This document shows, in pieces, positions 54,122 through 63,085 of a DNA stretch of 64,000 nt. This DNA comes from Brevundimonas sp. (lineage in GTDB: Bacteria > Pseudomonadota > Alphaproteobacteria > Caulobacterales > Caulobacteraceae), in contig NZ_JAUXQZ010000025.1 of assembly GCF_030682035.1 (NCBI RefSeq), positions 428,368-492,367 of the forward strand, written 5' to 3'. The notes under the pieces were generated by a model. The model was not told the origin of the DNA. It worked only from the letters and a program-made list of their open reading frames with translations, and searched no databases. Positions within the stretch are counted from its first letter, which is position 1, and each line of letters starts with the position of its first letter. The position numbers and the translations under genes were made by a program.

Positions 54122-54302
54122 ATTGCGAATGGTTCTCAGAAACCTGAGCGAATTCAGCCGCTCGAAACCGGTGATCCGGGTTTAGTCAGCGTAGCGGCAA
54201 GGGTCAACGAAACGTGAGCAGGTGCGGCATCCGGGATCACGAATTCGCGGGCCGGGTGCACGGCCTTTGTCATTCGTGCAGGTTCGCGGCAGTCTGGCCC
54301 CC

Positions 54303-54857
54303 ATGTCGGGTTTGATCGTCTTCGCCTTCGCGGGTCTGCTGATACAGGAGACCGCGCCGCATCCGTCCACACAGGCCGCCTATCAGGCGCCCGTGATCCG
54401 TCCGTTCGAGCCGGGCCGGAACTTCGGCCGCGAACCGGCCCAGGGCGACGCCGAGGGGGAGCTGTACCGCCGTCCGCTGGATACGCCGGTCGTGGTCGAG
54501 GCCTATGTCCGGTCCTATGAATATGCGCCCGACGATGCCGAGACGGCCTATGAACAGGGCGTGGCGTCGGCCGAGATCCGGGCCGACCAGGCCGCCGGTC
54601 CGCTGGAGGGGGCCTGGCGGGTCGTCGATGCGGCGGGACGGACGCTTTACGATCTGGTCCTCAACGACACCGGCGTTGGTCCGGTCGAAGGAGGATGGCG
54701 CGCTGAGGCGGGTTGGGGCGCGGCGACCTCGGACGGGACGACGCTGACGCTGGACGGCCCGGGCGCGATGACGCTGGAGCGGACAGGGAACGGCTGGCGC
54801 GGCGTGCTGACGATCGACGGCCAGACGCGCCCGGCGAGCCTTATCCGCCCGAACTGA
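54303..54857 (+). CDS. Exported hypothetical protein
   Basis: 185 aa with hydrophobic N-terminus MSGLIVFAFAGLLIQETA. Confidence 0.65.
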   Translation: MSGLIVFAFAGLLIQETAPHPSTQAAYQAPVIRPFEPGRNFGREPAQGDAEGELYRRPLDTPVVVEAYVRSYEYAPDDAETAYEQGVASAEIRADQAAGPLEGAWRVVDAAGRTLYDLVLNDTGVGPVEGGWRAEAGWGAATSDGTTLTLDGPGAMTLERTGNGWRGVLTIDGQTRPASLIRPN

Positions 54858-55269
54858 GCCGGATGCGCGACACCGCCGCCTGTAGCCCGTTGGCTCCGTA
54901 AGGCACAGCCGCACCCCGCCCCCAGACCGGATCGGGCCACTGACCGTCGTCGTGGCGGCGCCCGATGACATGGACATGCAACTGGGCGGTGACATTGCCG
55001 AGGGCGGCGACGTTCAGCTTCTGCACCGGCCGTCCCGCCGCCCGACCGAGAGACCGCACCATGTCGCCGGCGCGAACGACCTCGTCCATCAGGGCGGCGC
55101 GTTCGGCGGGGGTCAGGTCCTCGATCTCATGCAGGCCGGCACGGCGCGGGATCAGGATCAGCCACGGGTAGCGGGCGTCGTCCTGCAGCCGCAGCTGACA
55201 CAGGGGCCATTCGCAGGCGATGACGGAGCCCGACTCGAAGGCCGGATCGGCTTTGAACGCAGCGGTCAT
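54841..55269 (-). CDS. HIT family protein
   Basis: YPWLILIPRRAGLHEIEDLTPAER...LGNVTAQLHVHVIGRRHDD. Confidence 0.92.
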   Translation of the reverse strand: MTAAFKADPAFESGSVIACEWPLCQLRLQDDARYPWLILIPRRAGLHEIEDLTPAERAALMDEVVRAGDMVRSLGRAAGRPVQKLNVAALGNVTAQLHVHVIGRRHDDGQWPDPVWGRGAAVPYGANGLQAAVSRIRLSSGG

Positions 55270-55352
55270 GCCCCTTCGGTCGCGCGACGGCGGCTACGGG
55301 TCAAGCGGGACCGTTCAGTTCAGCGCATGGACCAAGTCAGGCGGGCGTCAGG

Positions 55353-56210
55353 TCAGGCCGGCGCGAAGGTCAGGGGCGCGCCCCAGAACTGGCTGACCAG
55401 ATCGGACTGCGGGCCGGCCTTGCCGCTGGTCAGGAAGTCGCGACGGCCCTGACCGCCGAGGTCGTACTCGGGATGACGCTGGAAATACCGGTCCAGGGCG
55501 TCGGCGACGGCCGTGGGCTGGTGGATCACCGGCGTGCCCGGCGGCAGGGCGGCGGCGAAAAGGTCGGCCACGATCTCATAGTGGGTGCAGCCGAGGATGG
55601 CCTGGTCCGGATGGCGGCCGATGCGGCGGCGCAGGGCGTCGACGTGGTCGTCGACCACCACCTTGAGCTCCTCGGCGGGAGCGCCGAGCTCGATCAGGCC
55701 GGCGAGGCCCGGACAGGGTTCGGAAAAGACGGCCAGATCCTCGCGCCGCTTGTCGATCTCGATCTCATAGACCCGGCTATGGGCCGTCGCGGCGGTGCTG
55801 AAGACGCCGGTGATGTCGATGGCCTCGATCTTGTCGCCCAGAGGCGTGCGTTCGGCCTCATAGGTCCACGGCAGGCCGGTCGCCGCCTCGATGGTCGGGA
55901 CGATGATGCCCAGCACATTGATCGGGCGACCGTGGCGGGCGCGAGCTTCGGGCACCCAGCTCTGCTGCAGGCGGCGGAGCGCGATGGCCGAAGCGGTGTT
56001 GCAGGCCAGCACGATGACATTGGCTCCGGCCTCGAACAGCCGCTCGCAGCCGGCCCGGGTCAGGTCAACGATCTCCTCGCCGCCGCGTCCGCCGTAGGGG
56101 GCGTTGGCCTGGTCAGCCAGATAGACGAAATCCCGGTCGGGGAACCGCCGTGTTAGTTCGCGGTGAACCGTGAGGCCGCCCACGCCGGAGTCAAATACGC
56201 CAATCGCCAT
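55353..56210 (-). CDS. murI: Glutamate racemase
   Basis: IGVFDSGVGGLTVHREL, VIVLACNTASAIAL, ILGCTHYEIV. Confidence 0.93.
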   Translation of the reverse strand: MAIGVFDSGVGGLTVHRELTRRFPDRDFVYLADQANAPYGGRGGEEIVDLTRAGCERLFEAGANVIVLACNTASAIALRRLQQSWVPEARARHGRPINVLGIIVPTIEAATGLPWTYEAERTPLGDKIEAIDITGVFSTAATAHSRVYEIEIDKRREDLAVFSEPCPGLAGLIELGAPAEELKVVVDDHVDALRRRIGRHPDQAILGCTHYEIVADLFAAALPPGTPVIHQPTAVADALDRYFQRHPEYDLGGQGRRDFLTSGKAGPQSDLVSQFWGAPLTFAPA

Positions 56211-56348
56211 GGCGCGCGCTTTAGACGCCGCGCCGGTTCCCGTCTATCCATCCGGCCCCACAGACGGAGATTACCGCCCGTTCATGTGACAGTCAGGCCG
56301 GGAAGAGCCTAGGGTTGGCAGGAACGCATTCACGGACGGAGTTTACCC

Positions 56349-58517
56349 ATGCACAGACGCCAGCTTCTCGTCGCCGGAGGCAGTTTGTTCGCCCTGTCGG
56401 CCTGCGCCTCCAACGGGATGTCGATGGGCGGGGGAACCCCGGCCGCGACGCTCGCCTCGGACGCCGCCGCCGCCCGCGCCGTCCTGCCGGTGCAGACGCC
56501 CCGGGCCGAGCTGCTGCAGGTCTGGACCGGTCCCTACGAGGGCGTGCCGCCCTGGGACCGGGTGACCGCGCCGAAGCTTCGTGCGGCCCTTCTGGAGGGC
56601 ATCGAGCTTCAGCGCGCGGAAATCGAGGCGATCGCAAACAATCCCGAACCGGCGACCTTCGCCAACACCATGGTCGCCTTGCAGATGGCGGGGGACCCGC
56701 TGGACCGCGCCGGGTCCATCTATGGCGTGATGACCTCCAACATCGGGTCGGACGACTACAATGCCGTCGATACCGAGGTGTCGCCCCTGCTGTCCGCCGC
56801 CGGCGACGAGATCACCTTCAACGCGAAGCTGTTCGCCCGCATCAAGGCGGTAGCCGACAGCGCCGCCGCCGCGGGCCTGACCGCTGAACAGACGCGCATC
56901 GCCGAACGCAGCCGCGACGCCTTCGTGCGCAACGGCGCCGCACTGGACTCCGAAGGCAAGGCCGAGCTGGGCCGGATCAACACCGCCCTGGCCAACGCCT
57001 TCACCGCCTTCAGCCAGAAGGTCGTGGCCGACGAGAACACCTGGACCGTCATCCCCACCGAGGCCGGCGTGGCCGGCCTGCCCGCGTCGAACAAGGCCGC
57101 TGCGGCCGCCGCGGCCCGTTCGCGCAACGTCCAGGGCTGGGCCATCGTCAACACCCGCTCCAGCGTCGACCCCTTCCTGAGTTTCGCTGACGACCGCGCT
57201 CTGCGCGAACAGGTCTGGCGCAAATTCGTCAACCGGGGCGACAACGGCGACGCCAACGACACCAATGCGACCATCGCCGAGATCGTTCGCCTCAGGGCCG
57301 AACGGGCCCGGCTGCTGGGCTTCGGCAACCATGCCGAATGGCGCATGCAGGACACGATGGCGAAGACCCCTGCCGCCGCCAATGCGCTGATGATGCGGGT
57401 CTGGCCGGCCGCCGTCGCCCGCGTCGCCGAGGAAGTCGCGGACATGCGCGCCATCGCGGGTCACGATATCGAACCGTGGGACTACCTCTATTATGCGGAG
57501 AAGGTCCGGAAGCAGAAGTACGACCTCGACCAGAACGAGCTGAAACCCTATTTCGAACTCAACAACGTCCGCGCCGGCTCGTTCGAGATGGCGCGCCGCC
57601 TGTACGGCTTCACCTTCGACAAACTGCCCGCGGGCGCCGTGCCGGTCTTCCATCCGGACGTGACCGTCTATGAGGTCAAGGACGCGGGCCGACCGATCGG
57701 CCTGTACTACGCCGACGACTATGCGCGGGCCGGCAAGCGGTCGGGCGCCTGGATGACGACCTACCGGTCGCATTCGACCTATGACGGCGACAAGAACACC
57801 CTCGGCTCGAACAACAACAATTTCGTCAAGGCCGAAGGATCGGAACCGATCCTGATCTCGCTGGACGACGCCGAGACCCTGTTCCACGAGTTCGGCCACA
57901 CCCTGCACGCCTATTCGTCGAAGGTGACCTACCCGGCCCTTGGCGGCACGCCGCGCGACTACGTCGAATATCCGTCGCAGGTGCACGAGCACTGGGTGCT
58001 GAGCCGGCCGATCCTGGACGGCTTTATGAAGCACTACCAGACCGGCGAACCGATGCCGCAGGCCCTGGTGGACAAGGTCCAGGCGGCCCAGACCTTCAAC
58101 CAGGGCTATGCCACAGTCAGCTATCTGTCCTCGGCCCTGGTCGACATGGACCTGCACACCCGGGCTACGCCGCCGACCGACATCGACGCCTTCGAGCGCG
58201 AGAGCCTGGCCCGCTACGGCATGCCGAAGGAGATCGTGATGCGGCACCGCCTGCCGCAGTTCAATCACCTGTTCACCTCGGACGCCTATTCGGCGGGGTA
58301 CTACTCCTACCTCTGGTCAGAGGTCATGGACGCCGACACCTGGGCCTATTTCGAGGAGTCGGGCGACGTCTTCAATCCTGACATCGCGGCCCGCTACAAG
58401 GCCATCATCCTGGCCGAGGGCAACACCACCGACCGCGCCGAGGCCTACCGCCGCTTCCGCGGCCGCGATCCGGACGTGACGGCCCTGCTCAGGGTGCGGG
58501 GTTTCCCGGTCAGCTGA
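56349..58517 (+). CDS. dcp: M3 family peptidyl-dipeptidase
   Basis: LFHEFGHTLHAYSSKVTYPALGGTPRDYVEYPSQVHEHW (HExGH-type M3 motif); Tat/lipoprotein-like N-terminus. Confidence 0.93.
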   Translation: MHRRQLLVAGGSLFALSACASNGMSMGGGTPAATLASDAAAARAVLPVQTPRAELLQVWTGPYEGVPPWDRVTAPKLRAALLEGIELQRAEIEAIANNPEPATFANTMVALQMAGDPLDRAGSIYGVMTSNIGSDDYNAVDTEVSPLLSAAGDEITFNAKLFARIKAVADSAAAAGLTAEQTRIAERSRDAFVRNGAALDSEGKAELGRINTALANAFTAFSQKVVADENTWTVIPTEAGVAGLPASNKAAAAAAARSRNVQGWAIVNTRSSVDPFLSFADDRALREQVWRKFVNRGDNGDANDTNATIAEIVRLRAERARLLGFGNHAEWRMQDTMAKTPAAANALMMRVWPAAVARVAEEVADMRAIAGHDIEPWDYLYYAEKVRKQKYDLDQNELKPYFELNNVRAGSFEMARRLYGFTFDKLPAGAVPVFHPDVTVYEVKDAGRPIGLYYADDYARAGKRSGAWMTTYRSHSTYDGDKNTLGSNNNNFVKAEGSEPILISLDDAETLFHEFGHTLHAYSSKVTYPALGGTPRDYVEYPSQVHEHWVLSRPILDGFMKHYQTGEPMPQALVDKVQAAQTFNQGYATVSYLSSALVDMDLHTRATPPTDIDAFERESLARYGMPKEIVMRHRLPQFNHLFTSDAYSAGYYSYLWSEVMDADTWAYFEESGDVFNPDIAARYKAIILAEGNTTDRAEAYRRFRGRDPDVTALLRVRGFPVS

Positions 58518-58595
58518 GGTTTCCGGGCCGCAACGCATGGGGTCGGCGGATCGCTTCGTCAGCCTCATTCATTCGCGGGATCCGGCCGCTCAAGC

Positions 58596-58747
58596 ACAGG
58601 GCGCGGGTCTCGCGTGCGGGTCAGTCTGGACGGCGTCGATGCCGTCTTTCACCGTCCGCATCCGCAGAAGGAAACGGACAAGGGCGCACTGAAATCCGTG
58701 CGCCGCTTTCTGACAGAGGCGGGCCACGTACCCGATCCCAAGCCATG
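58596..58747 (+). pseudogene. hicA: Truncated HicA toxin (C-terminal half only)
   Basis: GSRVRVSLDGVDAVFHRPHPQKETDKGALKSVRRFLTEAGHVPDPKP* matches the HicA C-terminus; no N-terminal half upstream, where dcp ends at 58517. Confidence 0.75.
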
Positions 58748-59083
58748 ACCACCATGACCCCCGAGGGCTATCTCGCTACCGTCGAACTGGACGAGGAGGC
58801 GGGACTGTTCCACGGCGAAGTCGTCAACACCCGCGATGTCCTGACCTTTCAGGGCCGGACGCTGGACGAGTTGAAGGCGGCCTTCACTGACACTGTCGCC
58901 GACTATCTCGACTGGTGCCGCCAACGCGGCAAGACGCCGGACAAGCCGTTTTCCGGGACGTTCTCGGTGCGGGTCGCGCCCGAGGTGCACCGCCGGGCCG
59001 CGGCTGCGGCGGCGCGGGAAGGCAAGAGCCTGAACGGTTTCGTGGCCGAGGTGCTGGACCGAGCGGCGGCGAACCAGCCGTGA
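58745..59083 (+). CDS. hicB: HicB family antitoxin
   Basis: YLATVELDEEAGLFHGEVVNTRDVLTFQGRTLDELKAAFTDTVADYLDWC; C-terminal RHH VRVAPEVHRRAAAAAAREGKSLNGFVAEVLDRA. Confidence 0.93.
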   Translation: MTTMTPEGYLATVELDEEAGLFHGEVVNTRDVLTFQGRTLDELKAAFTDTVADYLDWCRQRGKTPDKPFSGTFSVRVAPEVHRRAAAAAAREGKSLNGFVAEVLDRAAANQP

Positions 59084-59289
59084 CGACCCATTGCTGCCAG
59101 ATGATGAGGAACAACGTTGAGGCGGAGTGCGGTCAGCATCCGAACCGACACGATTGCCCCGACGCTTTGATCGACTTCTGGCCCGCAAGCCGAACCTACG
59201 GCCTGATGATCCACGACGGTGGAGCGTCGGTGATTGTGATTTCCTACTGCCCATGGTGCGGGACCAAGCTGCCGGACCGGCAGCACTGA
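59080..59289 (+). CDS. Small Cys-rich DUF6980-like zinc-ribbon protein
   Basis: GTG start overlapping the hicB stop (GTGA): VTTHCCQMMRNNVEAECGQH...VISYCPWCGTKLPDRQH. Confidence 0.65.
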   Translation: MTTHCCQMMRNNVEAECGQHPNRHDCPDALIDFWPASRTYGLMIHDGGASVIVISYCPWCGTKLPDRQH

Positions 59290-59476
59290 GGGCCGCGCCT
59301 TGTCTTCGCCTCGCTTTTCCCCCATAAGCCGCCGCTTCCGACGCAAGTGAACCTCGCGTCTCCACCATCACGACCCCGGTTTCGACCGGACGAGGATGGC
59401 GAGAACCCTCCGCCGACGTGATCGTCGCCGGAGGCCATTTCGCTATGGAGACCGTCTCACCCGTCGGTGCTGAGTG

Positions 59477-59523
59477 GCCCATTTTCTGGATCCAGGTCGT
59501 CGTGACCTGAAACGAAAATGGGC
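59477..59523. promoter_or_regulatory. Two-tier hairpin in the ffh 5' leader
   Basis: GCCCATTTTC ... CAGGTC-gtcgt-GACCTG ... GAAAATGGGC; ends 12 nt before the ffh ATG. Confidence 0.6.
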
Positions 59524-59535
59524 ATGAGGTTGTGA

Positions 59536-61074
59536 ATGTTCGAGGCTCTGAACGAGCGGCTGACAGGCGTCTTCGACCGGATCACCGGGCGCGGCGCCCT
59601 GTCCGAAAAGGACGTGGCCGAGGCGATGCGCGAAGTCCGCGTGGCGCTGCTCGAGGCCGACGTCGCCCTGCCCGTCGTCAAGGATTTCATCGCCTTCGCC
59701 ACCGAGCGCGCCACGGGCGAGGACGTCATCCGCTCGGTCAAACCGGCCGATCAGGTGGTCAAGATCGTCTATGACGGCCTGGTCGAGATGCTGGGCGGGG
59801 ACGAGCCGACCCCGATCAACCTGAACGCCACCCCGCCCGCCGTCATCCTGATGGCCGGCCTGCAGGGTTCGGGCAAGACGACGACCTCGGCCAAGCTGGC
59901 GCTGCGGCTGACCAAGTTCGACCGCAAGAAGGTCATGATGGCCTCGCTGGACACGCGTCGTCCGGCGGCTATGGAGCAGCTGCAGACCCTCGGCAAACAG
60001 ATCGAGGTCGCGACCCTGCCGATCGTGGCGGGCGAGTCGCCGATCCAGATCACCCGGCGCGCGCTGCAATCCGCCAAGCTTCAGGGCTTCGATGTCCTGA
60101 TCCTCGACACCGCCGGCCGGATCACCCTCGACGAGGCCCTGATGGCCGAGGTGGCGGAAGTCGCCGCCGTCGCCAAACCCGTCGAGACCCTGCTGGTCGC
60201 CGACAGCCTGACCGGTCAGGACGCGGTTCGCACCGCCAAGGCCTTCCACGACCGCCTGCCGCTGACCGGCCTCGTTCTGACCCGCGCCGACGGCGACGGC
60301 CGCGGCGGGGCCATGCTGTCGATGCGCGCCGTCACCGGCCTGCCGATCAAATATATCGGCGCGGGCGAGAAGGTCGACGCTCTGGAAGTGTTCGACGCCC
60401 GCCGCGTCGCCGGCCGCATCCTGGGTCAGGGGGACATCGTCGCCCTGGTCGAGAAGGCGTCGCAGGAGCTGGACGCCTCCAAGGCCGAGGCCATGGCCCG
60501 CAAGCTGGCCAAGGGTCAGTTCGACCTCAATGACCTCGCCGCCCAGCTGCAGCAGATGAAGAAGATGGGCGGTCTTCAGGGCATCATGGGCATGCTGCCC
60601 GGCGTGGCCAAGATGAAGGCCCAGATGGCCGACAGCGGCGTCGACGACCGCATGATCGCGCGTCAGGAGGCCATCATCTCCTCGATGACCAAGCTCGAGC
60701 GCAAGAAGCCCGACCTGCTGAACGCCAGCCGCAAGAAGCGGGTCGCAAAGGGCGCCGGCGTCGAGGTCCAGGAGATCAATCGCCTGCTCAAACAGCACCG
60801 CCAGATGGCCGACATGGTCAAGTCCATGTCCAAGGGCGGCGGCAAGGGCATGAAACAGATGGCCGCCATGATGGGCGGTCTCGGCGGCGGCCAGATTCCA
60901 GGAATGGGGCGCGGCGGTCCTGACATGGCGCGCCTCAAGGCGATGGGGGGCGGCCGCATGCCCGAACCCAGCGCCGACGAAATGAAGGCCCTTCAGGACC
61001 GGCTCGCCGGCCTGGGCGGCGGACAACTTCCGGGCGGCCTTCCGGGTCTTCCGGGCTTCCCTCCCAAGAAATAA
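59536..61074 (+). CDS. ffh: Signal recognition particle protein Ffh
   Basis: MFEALNERLTGVFDRITGRGALSEKDV, MAGLQGSGKTTTSAKLAL, M-domain GGGKGMKQMAAMMGGLGGG. Confidence 0.97.
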   Translation: MFEALNERLTGVFDRITGRGALSEKDVAEAMREVRVALLEADVALPVVKDFIAFATERATGEDVIRSVKPADQVVKIVYDGLVEMLGGDEPTPINLNATPPAVILMAGLQGSGKTTTSAKLALRLTKFDRKKVMMASLDTRRPAAMEQLQTLGKQIEVATLPIVAGESPIQITRRALQSAKLQGFDVLILDTAGRITLDEALMAEVAEVAAVAKPVETLLVADSLTGQDAVRTAKAFHDRLPLTGLVLTRADGDGRGGAMLSMRAVTGLPIKYIGAGEKVDALEVFDARRVAGRILGQGDIVALVEKASQELDASKAEAMARKLAKGQFDLNDLAAQLQQMKKMGGLQGIMGMLPGVAKMKAQMADSGVDDRMIARQEAIISSMTKLERKKPDLLNASRKKRVAKGAGVEVQEINRLLKQHRQMADMVKSMSKGGGKGMKQMAAMMGGLGGGQIPGMGRGGPDMARLKAMGGGRMPEPSADEMKALQDRLAGLGGGQLPGGLPGLPGFPPKK

Positions 61075-61099
61075 TTCGACTTAAAGAAAGAGACTGAAA

Positions 61100-61645
61100 A
61101 TGTTGAAGATTCGTCTGGCCCGCGGTGGCGCCAAGAAGCGCCCCTACTATTACATCGTCGTCGCCGACAGCCACTCGCCCCGCGATGGCAAATTCATCGA
61201 GCGCGTCGGCACCTACAACCCGATGCTGCCGCGCGACGGCGAGCAGAAGCGCGTCACCCTGAAGACCGACCGGATCGCCGAATGGCTCGGCAAGGGCGCC
61301 CAGCCCACCGACCGCGTCGCCCGCTTCCTGAGCCAGGACGAAGCCCTGGCCGGCAAGGTCAAATGGACCCAGTCCAACAACCCGAAGAAGGCCGAGCCGG
61401 GCAAGAAGGCCCAGGAACGCGCCGCCGAGCGCGCCCAGCGCGAAGCCGACCGCGCCGAGGCCGAAGCCGCCGCCAAGATCGAGGCCGCTGAAGCCGCCGT
61501 CCGCGCCAAGGAAGAAGCCAAGGCCGCTGCTGAAGCCGCCAGGAACGCGCCGGCGCCCGAGCCCGAAGCCGCTGCTGAAGAAGCGCCCGCCGAAGCTGCC
61601 GCTGAAGAGGCTCCGGCCGCCGAAGCTGAAAAGACCGAAGGCTAA
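61100..61645 (+). CDS. rpsP: 30S ribosomal protein S16 with long Ala/Glu-rich extension
   Basis: [43 protein letters not shown]. Confidence 0.97.
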   Translation: MLKIRLARGGAKKRPYYYIVVADSHSPRDGKFIERVGTYNPMLPRDGEQKRVTLKTDRIAEWLGKGAQPTDRVARFLSQDEALAGKVKWTQSNNPKKAEPGKKAQERAAERAQREADRAEAEAAAKIEAAEAAVRAKEEAKAAAEAARNAPAPEPEAAAEEAPAEAAAEEAPAAEAEKTEG

Positions 61646-61701
61646 GGCCTTTTGCGCTGTCGCCCCGGTCTTCGGATCGGGGCGGCGATGCAACATCTTC
61701 G

Positions 61702-62283
61702 ATGAGCACCCCCTCCCCCGCCAACCTGATCCTCGTCGGCCGCGTCTCCGGCGGCTTTGGCGTGCGCGGCGAGGTGAAGATCGCCACCTATACCGAAGAG
61801 CCGATGAGCCTGGCCGGCTTCAAGGCGCTGCTGCGCCAGGATGGCTCGCCGGCCCTGACCATCGTCTCGGCCCGCGTGGCCAAGGAAGGCCTCGTCACCC
61901 GCTGCAAGGGGATCGAGACCAAAGAGGCCGCCGACGCCCTGCGCGGCCTGCGCCTGTATGTCCCCCGGGCCTCCCTGCCCGAGCCGGACGAGGATGAATT
62001 CTATCTGACCGACCTGGTCGGCCTGGCCGTTCGCCACATCTCCGACAATGCCCTGCTGGGTTCGGTCAAGAGCGTGCAGAACTTCGGAGCCGGCGACCTG
62101 CTCGAAATCCAGCCCGCCCTCGGCGGCCAGACCTGGTTCCTGCCCTTCACCCGCGCGGCCGTTCCCGACGTGAAGATCCAGGAACGTTTGATCCTCGCCG
62201 ATCCGCCCGCCCTGGTGGGAGAACCGGAAGGTCCGGTCGAAGAGGCCGATGACAGCGACGGCGCCGAGCGCCACTACGACTGA
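61702..62283 (+). CDS. rimM: Ribosome maturation factor RimM
   Basis: LILVGRVSGGFGVRGEVKIATYTEEP...DEFYLTDLVGLAV. Confidence 0.95.
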   Translation: MSTPSPANLILVGRVSGGFGVRGEVKIATYTEEPMSLAGFKALLRQDGSPALTIVSARVAKEGLVTRCKGIETKEAADALRGLRLYVPRASLPEPDEDEFYLTDLVGLAVRHISDNALLGSVKSVQNFGAGDLLEIQPALGGQTWFLPFTRAAVPDVKIQERLILADPPALVGEPEGPVEEADDSDGAERHYD

Positions 62284-62311
62284 CGACGGCCAACCCCAGG
62301 AGTTCGAGGAC

Positions 62312-62893
62312 ATGGCGACCGACGGGAAGTGGCGGGTCACCGCCTCGCGCTATGTTCACAAGGATCGCTGGATCGCCGTTCGGGCAGACGATTGCATCAC
62401 CGAAGAGGGCGCGGTGGTCGCCCCCTATTACGTGCTGGACTATCCCGACTGGGTCGAGATCATCGCTCTGGACGCCGCCGACAACGTGCTGCTGGTCAAG
62501 CAGTACCGGCATGGCCTGGGCGGGCTATCGATCGAACTGCCCGCCGGTGGCATGGAGCCGACCGACGCCGATCCGCTGCAGGCCGCCAGACGCGAACTGC
62601 TGGAAGAGACCGGGTGCGCCGGGGTTCTGACCCTGGTCGGCGAAACGCGGGCCAACGCCGGCACCCATTCCAACCGCACACACATCGTCCTGGCGTGTCA
62701 GGTGGCGAAGGTCGCCGAGCCCAAGGACGACCCGACCGAGCGGATCGAGAGGCTCTGGGTCCCGGCCGCCGAGGCGCTGCGGATGGCCCTGGCCGGCGAG
62801 CTGACCGTCGGCATGCAGGTCGCCTCACTCCTGCGCGGCCTGGCTCAAGCCGGCGTGGCGTCAATCAGCCTGGCGAAACCCGCCAGGTCTTGA
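62312..62893 (+). CDS. NUDIX hydrolase
   Basis: GGMEPTDADPLQAARRELLEETGCAG (Nudix box). Confidence 0.92.
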   Translation: MATDGKWRVTASRYVHKDRWIAVRADDCITEEGAVVAPYYVLDYPDWVEIIALDAADNVLLVKQYRHGLGGLSIELPAGGMEPTDADPLQAARRELLEETGCAGVLTLVGETRANAGTHSNRTHIVLACQVAKVAEPKDDPTERIERLWVPAAEALRMALAGELTVGMQVASLLRGLAQAGVASISLAKPARS

Positions 62894-62913
62894 TCCGCAT
62901 CGGGCATTCCTGC

Positions 62914-63024
62914 GCCACCTACGCCCAAGAGCCGATACGCCTGACCGGCTTCAAGGCGCTGCTGCCCCAGGATGGCTCATCGGCCCTGGTGGATGAGCCC
63001 GAAGGGCCGGCGCAACAGGATTGA
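62914..63024 (+). pseudogene. Chimeric rimM-derived fragment
   Basis: ATYAQEPIRLTGFKALLPQDGSSALVDEPEGPAQQD* vs RimM ATYTEEPMSLAGFKALLRQDGSPAL... and ...PALVGEPEGPVEEA. Confidence 0.8.
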
Positions 63025-63085
63025 TCTCGAAATCAATCGAAGAGAGAGTGTTTCCTGCAACACCCTTAAAGCGATTTCGAGCCCG

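Noticed and set aside
56343-58268. 641-aa antisense ORF opposite dcp (also large antisense ORFs opposite katG 34162-36423, sdhA 51873-53870, M16 protease 37080-38705)
   Set aside because: Shadow ORFs expected in high-GC coding DNA; translations are Gly/Arg/His-rich with no recognisable domain, while the opposite strand is clearly a known gene
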